Positions 35,514-45,221 of a stretch of 51,733 nucleotides of DNA are shown piece after piece. Made by a program: the position numbers and the translations under genes. How positions within the stretch are numbered: the stretch's first letter is position 1; each line of letters starts with the position of its first letter. A model generated the notes under the pieces. That model was given only the letters and a program-made list of their open reading frames with translations. It was not told the DNA's origin and made no database searches. Origin of the DNA: an archaeon (lineage in GTDB: Archaea; Thermoplasmatota; Thermoplasmata; Methanomassiliicoccales; Methanomethylophilaceae); the NCBI GenBank assembly GCA_024399275.1, contig JAKSHS010000005.1, positions 1 through 51,733 on the forward strand. Reading direction: 5' to 3'.

Positions 35514-37916
35514 ATGGATGATTCCACTCCAGTATTCACTAAGAATTCTGATTTTAAAATTTGGAGGACTTTATGCAAGGTGGAACGTAGTATAGGCAAC
35601 CTAGCGAACAAAAGGAATAATCTAATAAATAGGCTCAAAGCTGCTGTGTACAAATACAAACTCAAGAAGCAGATCAAAGAAGTATGCACTAGGACTGAAG
35701 ATGTCAGTTCTATAATTTTAGCAAAAATAACTTCTGTTGCAGATTACTATTTTCCTGACCGTCTTGGTGATGTAATTTCTGATCTTTTAAAGAAATGTAG
35801 TGTAGATGACAGTATTTTCAGGATTAATGCTGCTAAGCTCCTTATTTCTAGAGAGAGATACGACCAAGCAGAGGCTATACTATGTAGAATAAATTCTATT
35901 TCTAATGTAGCAGAGTGGGAATTTGTCCATGGATTAATAAACATGCATCGTGGAGACATCAATGCTGCAAAAAAACATTTTTATAAAGCGTATGAGTTTG
36001 ATGACGGCTACATTCCCGTTTACGATGGATTGTGTAAGGTTGACTCCGAAGATGAATGGACACTGAGAAAGTGGATGTCTACACTTTTCAATGGAGGAGT
36101 GTCAGTTTGCCGGAATATAACAGAAATTGGACCTCTAAGTAGATTGTGCAATATTTTGGTTAGTATGAAGGACAATTTGGTTGGTGCCGTAGAGACAATT
36201 GTTAACTCTGTGGAATATTTATCGGGAAATAGAGATTTTGTACTAGCGGCTGCGAGAATTTACAAAATTGATAAAGATTATAGAAGGTCTATATGTAATT
36301 ATGAAAAGATTATAGGAGAACCTGATGAAACGTTTTCTATCCATCTTGAGCTTGCGGATTCTTATGTTTGTGCAGGCATGATCAAAGAAGCTCTTTATAT
36401 ATGTGATAAACTGGGTTCAGTATGTGATTGTGACCGTAGGCTTATTGAGATAATGATAAGAGCATATGTCAGGGAAAAAGATTGTTATCATTTGACCAAT
36501 GTTGTAAATCTACTTTTGTCGAAAGACTATGCTGACTTGGGAGCTTATATAACCTCGATGTCAGCCTTTATTGAAATGGGAATGCACTCTGAAGCGAGTG
36601 GGTTAATCGCAAGGTTGGAAAAATTGGATGATGCGAGAATTTATTATTACCAGTCACTGAATGATTTTAAATCGACAAGATTAAGGAGTGCAGAATTATT
36701 AGCAAGAAAAGCTTGCAGGAAGGAGCCAAATAATGTTACTTACAAAATTCATTACGCTAGAGTATGTCTGGCTACAACTGGTAGGTTTAGTAAAATAAAA
36801 AAGAATAAGGCGAAAAATATAGTTGATACGATTCTTTTAACTGATCCCAGAAATCGTATTGCACTTGTTCTTAAAAAGGATCTATATGAATCGCTAAATG
36901 ATTATCAGGCGGCGTATTATGTTTGTGAACAAATTCTTATTGATAATCCAAAGGACACAAACGTTTTGAAAAATTGCGCGGAACTTCTTAAAAAATTAGG
37001 AAGAAAGAATGATGCTATTGATATGTATAGAAGAGCGTTGGACATCAAGGAAGATTCAGCGCTCTTTGTAGAGATAATTTCTTCTCTGGTATCAAACGGA
37101 AGAAATGAAGATGTTGTTAATTTTATTAACGAGTACTCTGGCTCGTATGAACACATTGCCGATGTACAGGTTATTAAAGGTAATGCACAATTTGCGCTTA
37201 AAAGATATACGGAAGCTGCGAAATCATATGGTAAAGCGGTTAGTACGAAATACAACAACCACGTGATCTGGCATTCGAAAGGGTTGGCAGAGGAAATGGC
37301 CGGAGATTATGAAAGTGCAGAAATATCCTTTAATAAAGCAGTTTTAATGGATCTTGAAAATCCAGATTATTGGATTTCTAAGGCCCTTATCCAAGAAAAA
37401 AAAGAAGAGTATAGAAGTGCAGTTGACTCCCTAAATAATGTTATTTCAATTTACCCAGACAATATTTTTGCGTTGGTGCGTAAAGCAATGATTTTAGCTC
37501 GAGTGGGGCATGAAAGAGACGCACTGATATTCATTGATATGGCCATTAGCATAGATGCAAATAATGTGAGTATTAGAAAAATTAAGAGAGACATATGTGT
37601 CCATTTGAAAATGAATGATTTAGCTATTGCCACATGTAAGGGCATCTTACGAAACAATCCTGAAGATTTTGACACAATATTGCTATTGTCTAAGTTGTAT
37701 ATTGTAAAAAAAATGTATGACAAAGCGATTGATGAGCTTAGTAAGGCGAATCATCTTAAAGCGGATAGTGTGGAGATTCTCGCGCTAATGTACGAGGTAT
37801 ATAGTAACCTGAATATGTATGAAGATGCGGCTAATATATGCGATAATATCTTTGCGATGGGTCAAGGTGAACAGTGTATCAAGGCCGTATTGGAAAACGT
37901 ACAAGTTAGACTTTAA
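35514..37916 (+). CDS. Large TPR-repeat protein, 800 aa
   Basis: A long solenoid protein of unknown role. Apart from a basic N-terminus (about 1-90, with a KLKKQIKEV helix), it consists of tandem helical pairs of about 34 residues. TPR signatures such as A..LE...DY..A.....A..LDP are clearest in the C-terminal half, for example NALFALKRYTEAAKSYGKAV, GDYESAEISFNKAVLMD, YDKAIDELSKANHLKAD. No signal peptide, membrane span or catalytic domain. It probably acts as a protein-binding scaffold. It is a single-gene unit converging on truD across a short hairpin. Long TPR proteins like this are common in Thermoplasmata and methanogens. Confidence 0.9.
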   Translation: MDDSTPVFTKNSDFKIWRTLCKVERSIGNLANKRNNLINRLKAAVYKYKLKKQIKEVCTRTEDVSSIILAKITSVADYYFPDRLGDVISDLLKKCSVDDSIFRINAAKLLISRERYDQAEAILCRINSISNVAEWEFVHGLINMHRGDINAAKKHFYKAYEFDDGYIPVYDGLCKVDSEDEWTLRKWMSTLFNGGVSVCRNITEIGPLSRLCNILVSMKDNLVGAVETIVNSVEYLSGNRDFVLAAARIYKIDKDYRRSICNYEKIIGEPDETFSIHLELADSYVCAGMIKEALYICDKLGSVCDCDRRLIEIMIRAYVREKDCYHLTNVVNLLLSKDYADLGAYITSMSAFIEMGMHSEASGLIARLEKLDDARIYYYQSLNDFKSTRLRSAELLARKACRKEPNNVTYKIHYARVCLATTGRFSKIKKNKAKNIVDTILLTDPRNRIALVLKKDLYESLNDYQAAYYVCEQILIDNPKDTNVLKNCAELLKKLGRKNDAIDMYRRALDIKEDSALFVEIISSLVSNGRNEDVVNFINEYSGSYEHIADVQVIKGNAQFALKRYTEAAKSYGKAVSTKYNNHVIWHSKGLAEEMAGDYESAEISFNKAVLMDLENPDYWISKALIQEKKEEYRSAVDSLNNVISIYPDNIFALVRKAMILARVGHERDALIFIDMAISIDANNVSIRKIKRDICVHLKMNDLAIATCKGILRNNPEDFDTILLLSKLYIVKKMYDKAIDELSKANHLKADSVEILALMYEVYSNLNMYEDAANICDNIFAMGQGEQCIKAVLENVQVRL

Positions 37917-37936
37917 AAAGATATGATTCTCAATAT

Positions 37937-37954
37937 TCCGAGTATCCTCTCGGA
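37937..37954. terminator. Hairpin between convergent genes
   Basis: TCCGAG-TATCCT-CTCGGA forms a six-base-pair stem with a six-base loop, 21 bases after the TPR stop and 23 before the truD stop. Its position suggests a bidirectional termination or mRNA 3'-end element, although archaeal terminators usually rely on T-runs, so this is tentative. Confidence 0.4.
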
Positions 37955-37976
37955 GTGTTGTGCGTTGGATGTAACG

Positions 37977-39281
37977 TTAGTAATTGATCATTTCGGATTT
38001 CATGAATTCTCGCATCAAACATGTTGCATAATTGCCTTTAGGTAGTGAAAACTTAACGTTGTATCCTTCACTATTTACTGCTGATTCAAAGGTCCATATG
38101 GGACAAATGATCTCTCGTTTGCTTCCTTTTGACGTGCAGTGTGGCAGACCAGTAATAATAAAATCATCTTTCGTGATTTTTTCTTGTTCTATGACCTTTC
38201 TTTCAATTTCACCCATTTCCCCTTCAGCAAAGACACTATTGGCTCCGAAGATGGTAATAGCGATGCAAGCTCTTTTGTTATAAATTTGGTGTTTTACGAG
38301 GTCAATATTTTTGGAAGTAGTTAAAACGGGATTCTCATGTATAGGACAGCCATTTTCATCTAGTGGTAAGACAATATCCCCTTCGATTGGATCATTTAAT
38401 GGAATGCTACGTTCCATTCTTTTGCTAAGCATTAGGTTGAAGAGATAAGATTGATAGGCATGAACAAACATCATTTGTAGGTTTGATGGCATTTTGGCAA
38501 TGGCACCTATGTAATCTTCAGGTTTTTTAATGAGGTGTTCTGCAATAGTTTTTTCGAAGCCCATGGTTTTAGGCATTTCATTTATAATGGATGCGTAGTC
38601 ACCATCACACTCGCAAAATTTTTTTCTTGTAATTTGGACTTCTATGTCCTCATCGTCAGAATGATACGATAGGTATGTTTCTATGGCCTTCTTTAGATTT
38701 CCGCGAACAATTAGTTCTCCAATAATGTGCGTAATTGGTCTATTCACACCAAATCTTTGAACGCCAAAATAGTTGGGGAACCCCCCTACCTTAGTAATAT
38801 TAGAAAAAATCGTATGAATAACGGACTTTATTTTACCTAGCTCTGCGGAGCATTTCTTTACTTTTATATCAAACGTATTTCCAATGAGATCGCCAATCTT
38901 CACACTCCTGTTCGATGTGTAGATGTTGCTAAACTCTACATCTTTAAGATTTACACATGACATATTTTCTAACGGACAATTGAATGACATAGTTTGTGTT
39001 GTTACTGCTCTTTTATCCTTTGTGCCAGCAAATCCAATCTTTTCACGTGATATGCGCATGGTTCTTGAAAGAAGTCTTATGAGTCTGTTGGTTTCCCAGT
39101 TTTTAGAGGTAACGTCTGCTATAACAAAATGTCCATCAGTTTTTTTTGCTGGATATAGTGACATTTCTTTTACAACAAAATCTTCTGGACAAACCTTAAT
39201 GCGCCCGCCTGTGCCATCTATGTCTGTTAAATAATAATGCATGCCCACGGCAGCTTCTTTAGTTATACATGTGCGATACAT
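37977..39281 (-). CDS. truD: tRNA pseudouridine(13) synthase TruD
   Basis: Isomerises U13 in certain tRNAs. At 434 aa it is the archaeal/eukaryal form. It contains GGRIKVCPEDFVVKE near residue 25, NWETNRLIRLLSR, the catalytic motif GFAGTKDKRAVTTQ (the Asp of TKDK is the nucleophile), and the PNYFGVQRFG block. A TRUD insertion domain follows, and it ends with FSLPKGNYATCLMREFMKS. The ATG at 39281 keeps the EAAVGMHYYLTD N-terminus typical of the archaeal family; the internal ATG (39242) is the alternative. It follows rpoL by 12 bases and probably shares its transcript. Confidence 0.96.
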   Translation of the reverse strand: MYRTCITKEAAVGMHYYLTDIDGTGGRIKVCPEDFVVKEMSLYPAKKTDGHFVIADVTSKNWETNRLIRLLSRTMRISREKIGFAGTKDKRAVTTQTMSFNCPLENMSCVNLKDVEFSNIYTSNRSVKIGDLIGNTFDIKVKKCSAELGKIKSVIHTIFSNITKVGGFPNYFGVQRFGVNRPITHIIGELIVRGNLKKAIETYLSYHSDDEDIEVQITRKKFCECDGDYASIINEMPKTMGFEKTIAEHLIKKPEDYIGAIAKMPSNLQMMFVHAYQSYLFNLMLSKRMERSIPLNDPIEGDIVLPLDENGCPIHENPVLTTSKNIDLVKHQIYNKRACIAITIFGANSVFAEGEMGEIERKVIEQEKITKDDFIITGLPHCTSKGSKREIICPIWTFESAVNSEGYNVKFSLPKGNYATCLMREFMKSEMINY

Positions 39282-39293
39282 GTTACTGCCGTA

Positions 39294-39548
39294 TTATTGT
39301 GAAATTGTACTGTAATAGTCGGATAGAGAAAGAGCTGCCTTGATGACGGTGTCTCTGGCATTTCCCTTATACATCTTAACATATATCGCAGGCATAGTGA
39401 GCTCTGGATGTTCCTCAATAAATCTGACAACTTTTACATCTTTATATGTGCTAAGTTCTTCGACGATTGGCATAATGAGTGTTGTATCTGCGTTAATAAG
39501 TCCAATTTTAATTGAGTCCTCTGTTTCTTCTATAAGTTTGAGTTCCAT
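39294..39548 (-). CDS. rpoL: RNA polymerase subunit L (Rpb11 homologue), divergent
   Basis: Small alpha-like subunit that dimerises with RpoD (encoded at 9727). At 84 aa it has the right length and overall pattern: an N-terminal strand MELKLIEETEDSIKI, the helix after DTTL, the EEHPEL segment that corresponds to the conserved YxxxHPL, then strand AIYVKMYKG and a C-terminal helix. However, the usual DHTLxNxLRxxL signature reads DTTLIMPIVEEL, so the conserved His, Asn and Arg are absent. No Shine-Dalgarno; a TATA-like TTTTAAAT 22-32 nt upstream suggests a leaderless mRNA. The call rests on pattern and context. Confidence 0.8.
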   Translation of the reverse strand: MELKLIEETEDSIKIGLINADTTLIMPIVEELSTYKDVKVVRFIEEHPELTMPAIYVKMYKGNARDTVIKAALSLSDYYSTISQ

Positions 39549-39569
39549 GCCGCCGCGTATGTGGTTGTT

Positions 39570-39580
39570 GTTTTAAATGT
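39570..39580 (-). promoter_or_regulatory. TATA-like box for rpoL-truD
   Basis: Minus-strand ACATTTAAAAC ends 22 nt before the rpoL ATG; no ribosome site follows, consistent with leaderless transcription. Confidence 0.4.
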
Positions 39581-39604
39581 TTTTTTTTGAAAGAAAGGTT
39601 TTTG

Positions 39605-41368
39605 TTAGGTTGTGAGATCGAAGTCAGTAAATTGCATATTATACATTTTGATCATTTCAGATACTGTTGTACTTTGTTCTGGTTCTTTGTCATATCTAAC
39701 GCGTCCAGTAAATCTTGGAAATCTTATGCCTATTCCTGATCCTTCTTTTATGACGTTCATGCCGGCAGCATGATTCGGACTTATTGTAACTTCGGCTCCT
39801 ACAACTTCAAGAACAATGCCAGGTTGAAACCAGATGTCGGGGATTATCTTTGCATCCAATAGATGTGGTTTTTCATTTGATTTGTATTCATTTAGTAAAT
39901 TGGGTAAGTTATCCAGAAAATTGTCATCAAAACCAGTTCCTAATTTACAAACAGTACCGTATCTTCCCGACTTTGAATCATACGAGGCCATGAGCAATGC
40001 ACCATACTTTCCTGCTCGCCTGCCCATACCATAAAATGCACCAACTACGACGAGGTCGAATGAGTCGATAAAGTTTCCGCAATAATCTTTTTTATATTTT
40101 ATCCAAAGAAATCCCCTTGAACCGGCACGGTAAACTGATTCGTTTTTTGTAGATTTGGCAATAATTCCTTCGCACCTTTCCTTAATAGCATCATTAAAAA
40201 ATCTCTCAGCTTCTTCTGTTGAATGTATAATTTTCATACAAGACATTTGAACAATACCAGCGATGTTGAACCATTCCTCGATTAATTTCCTCCTTTCAAA
40301 ATAAGGCTTTGAAGTAAGATCTATGCCATCTAAGTAAAGCATATCAAACAGAAAAATTCTGACTGGTATGTCTTTTATAGTTTCATTTATGTTGTATTTC
40401 CTTCGCCGATGTGCAATGTCTTGAAAGGACTGTATATGTCCAGTCTTAGCACTAATTGCTACACATTCGCCCTCAACTATCACTTCTTTTCCTCGGAAGT
40501 GACTTATTAAGGATTTTGCAATATCTGGGAAGTTATCTGTGAGGTCCTCTAACCTTCTTGAGAATATTTTAACGTAGTTCCCACTAATGTGAATTTGTGC
40601 TCTGATTCCATCATATTTGTATTCAACAGCACACGTTCCTCCCATTTTCTCTATGATTTCAGAAAGTGATGAAAGACGCTCAGCAAGCATTACTTTTATT
40701 GGATTTCCAATTCTAACACTAATGGCACGTATGCCTCTCATTCCATTTTTTGCTAAAGTTTCAGCAACAAGTCCAGAATCGCATGTAATATTGAATGCTC
40801 TTTCAATTTCAGACCGTTCTTCCTTGGTGGCAAAAGTTATGGCTATAGCATCCAATATTGTCATTATTGATGCTCCGGTTCTCATTTTGCCGGTAACTAT
40901 TCTGCACAAATATTTTGCTTCGATTGGCCCGGAATCGTGAAGCATGCTTGCAAGATATTTTGTTTTTAGCATCTGTGATTCTTTTCCTTCACAGATTTCA
41001 ATAAGTTTTAAATTCTTGACAACTCTGGCAACCGATAGAGTCTCAGAAAATAGAGTTATCTGTTTTTTTTCCTTAATAAGCTTCTCTGCAACTTCACCAG
41101 AGTCTCCAATCTTTGTCCATGTATTTTCAATAACTTCATAAGGCACACCAGTTGTAAGTGAAATAGCTTTTAGGACGAGTTTATCTGCCATTCCAAATTC
41201 TACTTGATAAAAATCGGGATGTAATTTTCCCTGTATAATGTAAATAACGTCTCTGAGTTCATCTCTTGGAACTGTTTTAAGGAAGTTTACTATAACCGAA
41301 GTCATTTCTAAACGCGCCTCGGTTGACTCTAGGACTCTAAACATTTCTGCAACGTCGGCGAAGTTCAT
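39605..41368 (-). CDS. lig: ATP-dependent DNA ligase
   Basis: Seals nicks after FEN1 processing. The start chosen gives 587 aa, typical for archaeal ligase I: an N-terminal DNA-binding domain (SVARVVKNLKLIEICEG, YLCRIVTGKMRTGA), the nucleotidyltransferase core with the adenylated Lys in EYKYDGIRAQIH, motif III FLFDMLYLDG, motif IV EGIIAKS and motif V LWIKYKKDY, and a C-terminal OB fold. The open frame begins 23 codons earlier, inside the end of the upstream helicase gene, but family homology starts at MNFADVAEMF, so I use the ATG at 41368. A TTTATAGA element 25 nt upstream might be an internal promoter. Confidence 0.95.
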   Translation of the reverse strand: MNFADVAEMFRVLESTEARLEMTSVIVNFLKTVPRDELRDVIYIIQGKLHPDFYQVEFGMADKLVLKAISLTTGVPYEVIENTWTKIGDSGEVAEKLIKEKKQITLFSETLSVARVVKNLKLIEICEGKESQMLKTKYLASMLHDSGPIEAKYLCRIVTGKMRTGASIMTILDAIAITFATKEERSEIERAFNITCDSGLVAETLAKNGMRGIRAISVRIGNPIKVMLAERLSSLSEIIEKMGGTCAVEYKYDGIRAQIHISGNYVKIFSRRLEDLTDNFPDIAKSLISHFRGKEVIVEGECVAISAKTGHIQSFQDIAHRRRKYNINETIKDIPVRIFLFDMLYLDGIDLTSKPYFERRKLIEEWFNIAGIVQMSCMKIIHSTEEAERFFNDAIKERCEGIIAKSTKNESVYRAGSRGFLWIKYKKDYCGNFIDSFDLVVVGAFYGMGRRAGKYGALLMASYDSKSGRYGTVCKLGTGFDDNFLDNLPNLLNEYKSNEKPHLLDAKIIPDIWFQPGIVLEVVGAEVTISPNHAAGMNVIKEGSGIGIRFPRFTGRVRYDKEPEQSTTVSEMIKMYNMQFTDFDLTT

Positions 41369-41396
41369 GAGCGGGGTACACACTCTATCTATAAAA

Positions 41397-42926
41397 TTAG
41401 TAGTCGGATAAGTGTAATTGTTTTTCGGTATGCTCATTACGGATCCATGTATTGAGGAACTCCATATTATTTTTCATGTTTCTTTCCATCTCTTGATTTA
41501 TTTCCTCAAAAATTTCGTCGGCTGTGTTTCTAGCTATTAGTACAAACACCCTTCCAAAATTTTTTCTCCCAGTACGACCTTTTCTTTGAATTGTTCTTAT
41601 AACGGACGGCACTGGTTCGTAAAAAATTACCATATCTGTGTTTTCAACATCGAGGCCTTCTTCTCCCACAGAAGTTGACACAAGGATGTTGAACACTCCA
41701 CTTCTAAAATCATTTAAGAGGCGTATTTGCTCCTTCTGTTTCAGACCACCATTTGATTGCCCAATAAGTTTTGTGACTCTTGCTCCATATATTCTAGATA
41801 ATTTATTTGTGAGAAGTTCACATGTTTCACGGTATTGACTGAAAATCATGATCTTACTGCTATTGTTTTCTTTGATACGATCATTTACAAGCTGCATTAT
41901 TTGTCCAAATTTTGGGTGTTCAATTTTCGTTTTTCTTAGAATGTTCTGTAGCTCTTTGTAGGGGCTAGATGAAGAAATTAATTTAGATACTCTATTAGTA
42001 CTTTCATTGACTTTTTTTATGTATGATCGAAGTGTTGTTGTACCTTGCGTTCCCACAAGATTGATTGCGTGTTGTATCTTTATGCATACAGATTGTGCAA
42101 TTAATCCACGAATTATTGAAGAATCTCTAGATTTAGATTCTGAAATTCTTTTACGGATAATTTCACCTATAAGCAACATGTGTTTCACAGACGTAAATTT
42201 ATCAGAATCCAAAAATCCCAGGTACTTTAGACTTTTAAGATAAGGATTCATTGTTTCATCAAGAAGACCAATTGATTTTTTGATGTCGTTGGGAAGATTT
42301 ACAAAAATCTTTTCTACATGAATTCCGAACGTATACGGCGTAACGTCCGAATCGTTTGCATTTCTATATTCTACTTTCCTAATGTTAAGATTCTGACAGA
42401 CTTCCTTCATCTTTGACTTGTTGGATCCAGGTGATGCAGTTATTCCCATTGATAGGGAGTGACTGTAGCTTGCTATGTTGACATAGGCGTAGTTTCCAAT
42501 GGCTCTGTGAGCTTCGTCAAAGACAATGAGTCCAAATCTGCTTAAATCGTATTTTTCGTTCTTAAGATCATTATTAATAACCTGTGGTGTGCACACAATG
42601 ATATCATTATTTTTTATTATCTGTACTCGTTCTGATGAGTGAGTGTTGCCGTTCATTACACCAATTTTTACATCGACAAAAAAGTCACACATTGTTGTGT
42701 AATGCTGTTCCACCAAAGGTTTCGTAGGAGCTAGTACAAGCGCGCTCTTTCCCTGTTCTAGAATGCCTGCTATGGCTAGTGTGGCGATAACCGTTTTACC
42801 CAATCCTGTTGGGAGGACTACTAGCGTGCTGCTCTCCAAGCATTTCGCGGCCAGGTCTTTCTGGTATACACGCTCTTCGATAGTACCTGGTCTAATTTTA
42901 GGGTGCGAAATAAAGCTAATTGACAC
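41397..42926 (-). CDS. Hef/FANCM-type superfamily 2 helicase without nuclease domain
   Basis: DNA helicase for stalled or branched replication forks. At 509 aa only the helicase half of Hef is present. Motif I is PTGLGKT, motif Ia APTKPLVEQH, motif II DEAH, motif III TASPG, motif V NILVSTSVGEEGLDV, motif VI QRKGRTGR. The helical insertion domain typical of Hef lies between the two RecA folds (about 200-330). It ends soon after the helicase core, lacking the ERCC4 nuclease and HhH domains of euryarchaeal Hef, a state I associate with Thermoplasmata. Start is GTG 42926, with GGAGAGGAT directly upstream. Upstream of, and probably co-transcribed with, lig. Confidence 0.9.
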   Translation of the reverse strand: MSISFISHPKIRPGTIEERVYQKDLAAKCLESSTLVVLPTGLGKTVIATLAIAGILEQGKSALVLAPTKPLVEQHYTTMCDFFVDVKIGVMNGNTHSSERVQIIKNNDIIVCTPQVINNDLKNEKYDLSRFGLIVFDEAHRAIGNYAYVNIASYSHSLSMGITASPGSNKSKMKEVCQNLNIRKVEYRNANDSDVTPYTFGIHVEKIFVNLPNDIKKSIGLLDETMNPYLKSLKYLGFLDSDKFTSVKHMLLIGEIIRKRISESKSRDSSIIRGLIAQSVCIKIQHAINLVGTQGTTTLRSYIKKVNESTNRVSKLISSSSPYKELQNILRKTKIEHPKFGQIMQLVNDRIKENNSSKIMIFSQYRETCELLTNKLSRIYGARVTKLIGQSNGGLKQKEQIRLLNDFRSGVFNILVSTSVGEEGLDVENTDMVIFYEPVPSVIRTIQRKGRTGRKNFGRVFVLIARNTADEIFEEINQEMERNMKNNMEFLNTWIRNEHTEKQLHLSDY

Positions 42927-43005
42927 ATCCTCTCCGCCGCATTGGCTGAAGACAAGACAACAAATTACTCTTTTGGCAAACTAGAATGTGTGGGACTTCC
43001 GGAAT

Positions 43006-43329
43006 TTAATGACATCCGCCACCACACGACTCACAACCCTTTACATTAGGATCGCGGATCGTAATACCTGTGCCGAAGTTAACATCATTAACAAATTCGA
43101 TGCTGCATGGTTCCAGGGCTTCTTTGGTTTCATCGTTGCAGAAGAAGTCCAGTCCACCTATAGATATTGTGTTTTCTCCCTCCGCAGCTTTTTCCTGAAA
43201 TGCCATTCCGAATTGAGGTCCCGCGCATGACAGGCCTGTCATGTATATCTTAATGCCATGACTTGTTTTGCCGTTCTTCTCAAGGAAGTCTTTAATAAAT
43301 TTTGAAGCCTCCGGAGTGATTGTTACCAT
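43006..43329 (-). CDS. IscA/HesB-like iron-sulfur carrier
   Basis: A-type scaffold/carrier for Fe-S cluster assembly, 107 aa. It opens with VTITPEASKFIKDFLEK, the standard HesB start; GLSCAGPQFGMAFQ holds the first conserved Cys; the C-terminus has GCESCGGGCH with three more cysteines, a longer variant of the family's CGCG end. The open frame runs 42 codons further upstream into the neighbouring gene, but ATG 43329 has GGCGGT five bases before it and matches the family start. Follows the CMD-family gene. Confidence 0.88.
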   Translation of the reverse strand: MVTITPEASKFIKDFLEKNGKTSHGIKIYMTGLSCAGPQFGMAFQEKAAEGENTISIGGLDFFCNDETKEALEPCSIEFVNDVNFGTGITIRDPNVKGCESCGGGCH

Positions 43330-43414
43330 TATACCGCCTAAGTACCCTCCATCTTCTCTTTCGTTAAATAACTTATGACGCAACTTTCTGTGATAAAATG
43401 CCGTTATCGCGTCA

Positions 43415-43798
43415 TCACTTAGAATCAAACATAGATTTGTATTTTCGAAACGCATACGATTGTGCTTTAGTCATTGTTATAAAAGAACCGATCAGAATCG
43501 CTTCGAAGATGTCTTCTTTTGTTGCACCTGCGCTGAGTGCATGTTTGGCATGTACTTCTAAACAGTACTCGCCTCCAGAGGCGGCTGCTGCAGATACTGC
43601 GCAGAGATATTTTGTTTTGCTATCCAATCTTTGATTGTCGTTCTCTAAAATCGCGTTAGCGAGATTGACTGAGGGTACAAATATATCTGGGCGCTCGGAG
43701 AGGACTTGGTTTACTAATGGAATAAACCCGTACTGTTTTTCTATGGCGTTAAGAATTTTATTTACAATTTTGTCTTCTGCTAGCTTTCCACTACTCAT
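43415..43798 (-). CDS. Carboxymuconolactone decarboxylase-family protein (AhpD-like)
   Basis: A 127-aa all-helical CMD-family protein. The core GEYCLEVHAKHALSAGATKEDIFEAI contains EXXCXXXHXXXA, close to the CMD active site, but only one Cys is present where AhpD peroxidase partners have CXXC. A role in redox or thiol chemistry is plausible; the substrate is unknown. The gap to the IscA-like gene start is 85 bases on the same strand, so they may share a transcript. Confidence 0.85.
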   Translation of the reverse strand: MSSGKLAEDKIVNKILNAIEKQYGFIPLVNQVLSERPDIFVPSVNLANAILENDNQRLDSKTKYLCAVSAAAASGGEYCLEVHAKHALSAGATKEDIFEAILIGSFITMTKAQSYAFRKYKSMFDSK

Positions 43799-44255
43799 AT
43801 GGCTATGTATTGCCTTGAAGGTATATCAATAGACTCGAATAATTTTCATTTATCTAAACTTTGGGCGTGGCGTGCTAGTTTGTTCATTCACTGTTAACTT
43901 AAAGTTTCTACAGTTTTATGCGAAGATTTGCTTTATCTTGAACAAGAAGCACGATTGCTGTCTATTGTATGCATCATAGCGTAATGATTGCTACTTTTAC
44001 AGGGAAGAGAGTATCCCTCATGTGCTAACGTATTTTTTCATCGCTCGTCATAGTGGCGGTCTCGAAATATTGACCTGCACAGAGGGAATTTATCGGGCCT
44101 TAAGTTGGATTCTGGTCACTGTATATGATGTCTCATCACTACTACCACAAGCTCCCAATAGGCATAAGGTCACTATTGGCTGTCCCATACATACGACAAT
44201 CACTAAATCATGCCTCTCTGTTAGTACAGTCGAGAGTTTATCTGTAGATTAGTAC
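43799..44255. other. Intergenic interval
   Basis: About 457 bases between the CMD-family gene and the end of dphB. The right half (44022-44252) is less AT-rich than the left and holds a plus-strand open frame of 76 codons with no motif and no ribosome site. I see no tRNA, repeat or strong hairpin. Confidence 0.4.
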
Positions 44256-45053
44256 TTATTCCTTCTCAATAACCTCCTCTGGAGCTTTTGCAAAATAGAC
44301 GAGCGAATATTGTTCCATATAGTGCAGACTTCCTGGAAGGATGATCGTAAACAGTGGTTCGCCGAGGTTCATATTGATGAGATCTTTAACATACCCTGCA
44401 GTAATTTTCTCGTTTGATGATCCCACTTGAGATGCTACCACGAGGAGCGTATTTTCATTTATGAGTCCTCCTTTCCATCTTTTTTCACTCATAATAAGCC
44501 ATTCAATGGCCTCTTTGGCCGTCATGTATCTCATTTCATCGGCATGAATATCTAGGAGGATCATAGTATGCAGCCCTCTTTTTTTGTTTTCTAGGATGTG
44601 ATCATAAGGGGACCGTGGCTGATAGTCTCCATCTAAAAAGGGAATGGTGATAGTTCTTCCAAATTTGTATGGCTGAAGACCGACAGACGACGGACAGGCA
44701 GAAAAGATGGATACTCCGTGAAAAATACGTACTGGAATGTCAAGTTCCCTTGCTTGTATCCTAAGATCAACATGAGTGGTAGCTGCCATAACATCGCCTG
44801 CAGTGATAAATCCGACGCACATGGTTTGGGCATCTCTTATAACGATGGATTCTTCCTCAACCTGTTTTCTGCATAGCACTTCGATCTTCTTACTAATTGC
44901 TTTTTCGATGTCGCTGGTGTTTGTATTGATAAGGAAAGAGGTATAGAATTCTGCATAAACCTTATCACATAACTTCAGCGCTTCTAGGGCTTTCACTGTT
45001 ATTCCGTCTACACCACTAAGGCCGAGGCCCACTAGAATAAGTTCCGACGCCAT
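44256..45053 (-). CDS. dphB: Diphthine synthase DphB
   Basis: SAM-dependent methyltransferase in the synthesis of diphthamide on archaeal elongation factor 2. At 265 aa the tetrapyrrole-methylase fold is complete: LILVGLGLSGVDGITVKALEAL at the N-terminus, the VYAEFYTS motif, FITAGDVMAATTHVDL, the VRIFHGVSIFSA segment and QPYKFGRTITIPF, all specific to DphB. GGGGAT lies shortly before the ATG. A single gene divergent from the cfb operon. Confidence 0.95.
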   Translation of the reverse strand: MASELILVGLGLSGVDGITVKALEALKLCDKVYAEFYTSFLINTNTSDIEKAISKKIEVLCRKQVEEESIVIRDAQTMCVGFITAGDVMAATTHVDLRIQARELDIPVRIFHGVSIFSACPSSVGLQPYKFGRTITIPFLDGDYQPRSPYDHILENKKRGLHTMILLDIHADEMRYMTAKEAIEWLIMSEKRWKGGLINENTLLVVASQVGSSNEKITAGYVKDLINMNLGEPLFTIILPGSLHYMEQYSLVYFAKAPEEVIEKE

Positions 45054-45221
45054 TGCATCCCCATTATAAACACATCTTAAAAGATATGGACATGAAGCAA
45101 TCGATAACTATTGTGAATATGAAGTTGTAGAGACATTTTAGTGAAACCAGACAGTAATAAAACATCCATTACAATCAGCTGATCTTTGGACACAGTTCTA
45201 AATATAATGTTTTCAGGAAAA

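Noticed and set aside
44022-44252. Plus-strand open frame of 76 codons
   Set aside because: No motif, no ribosome site and no neighbour on the strand.
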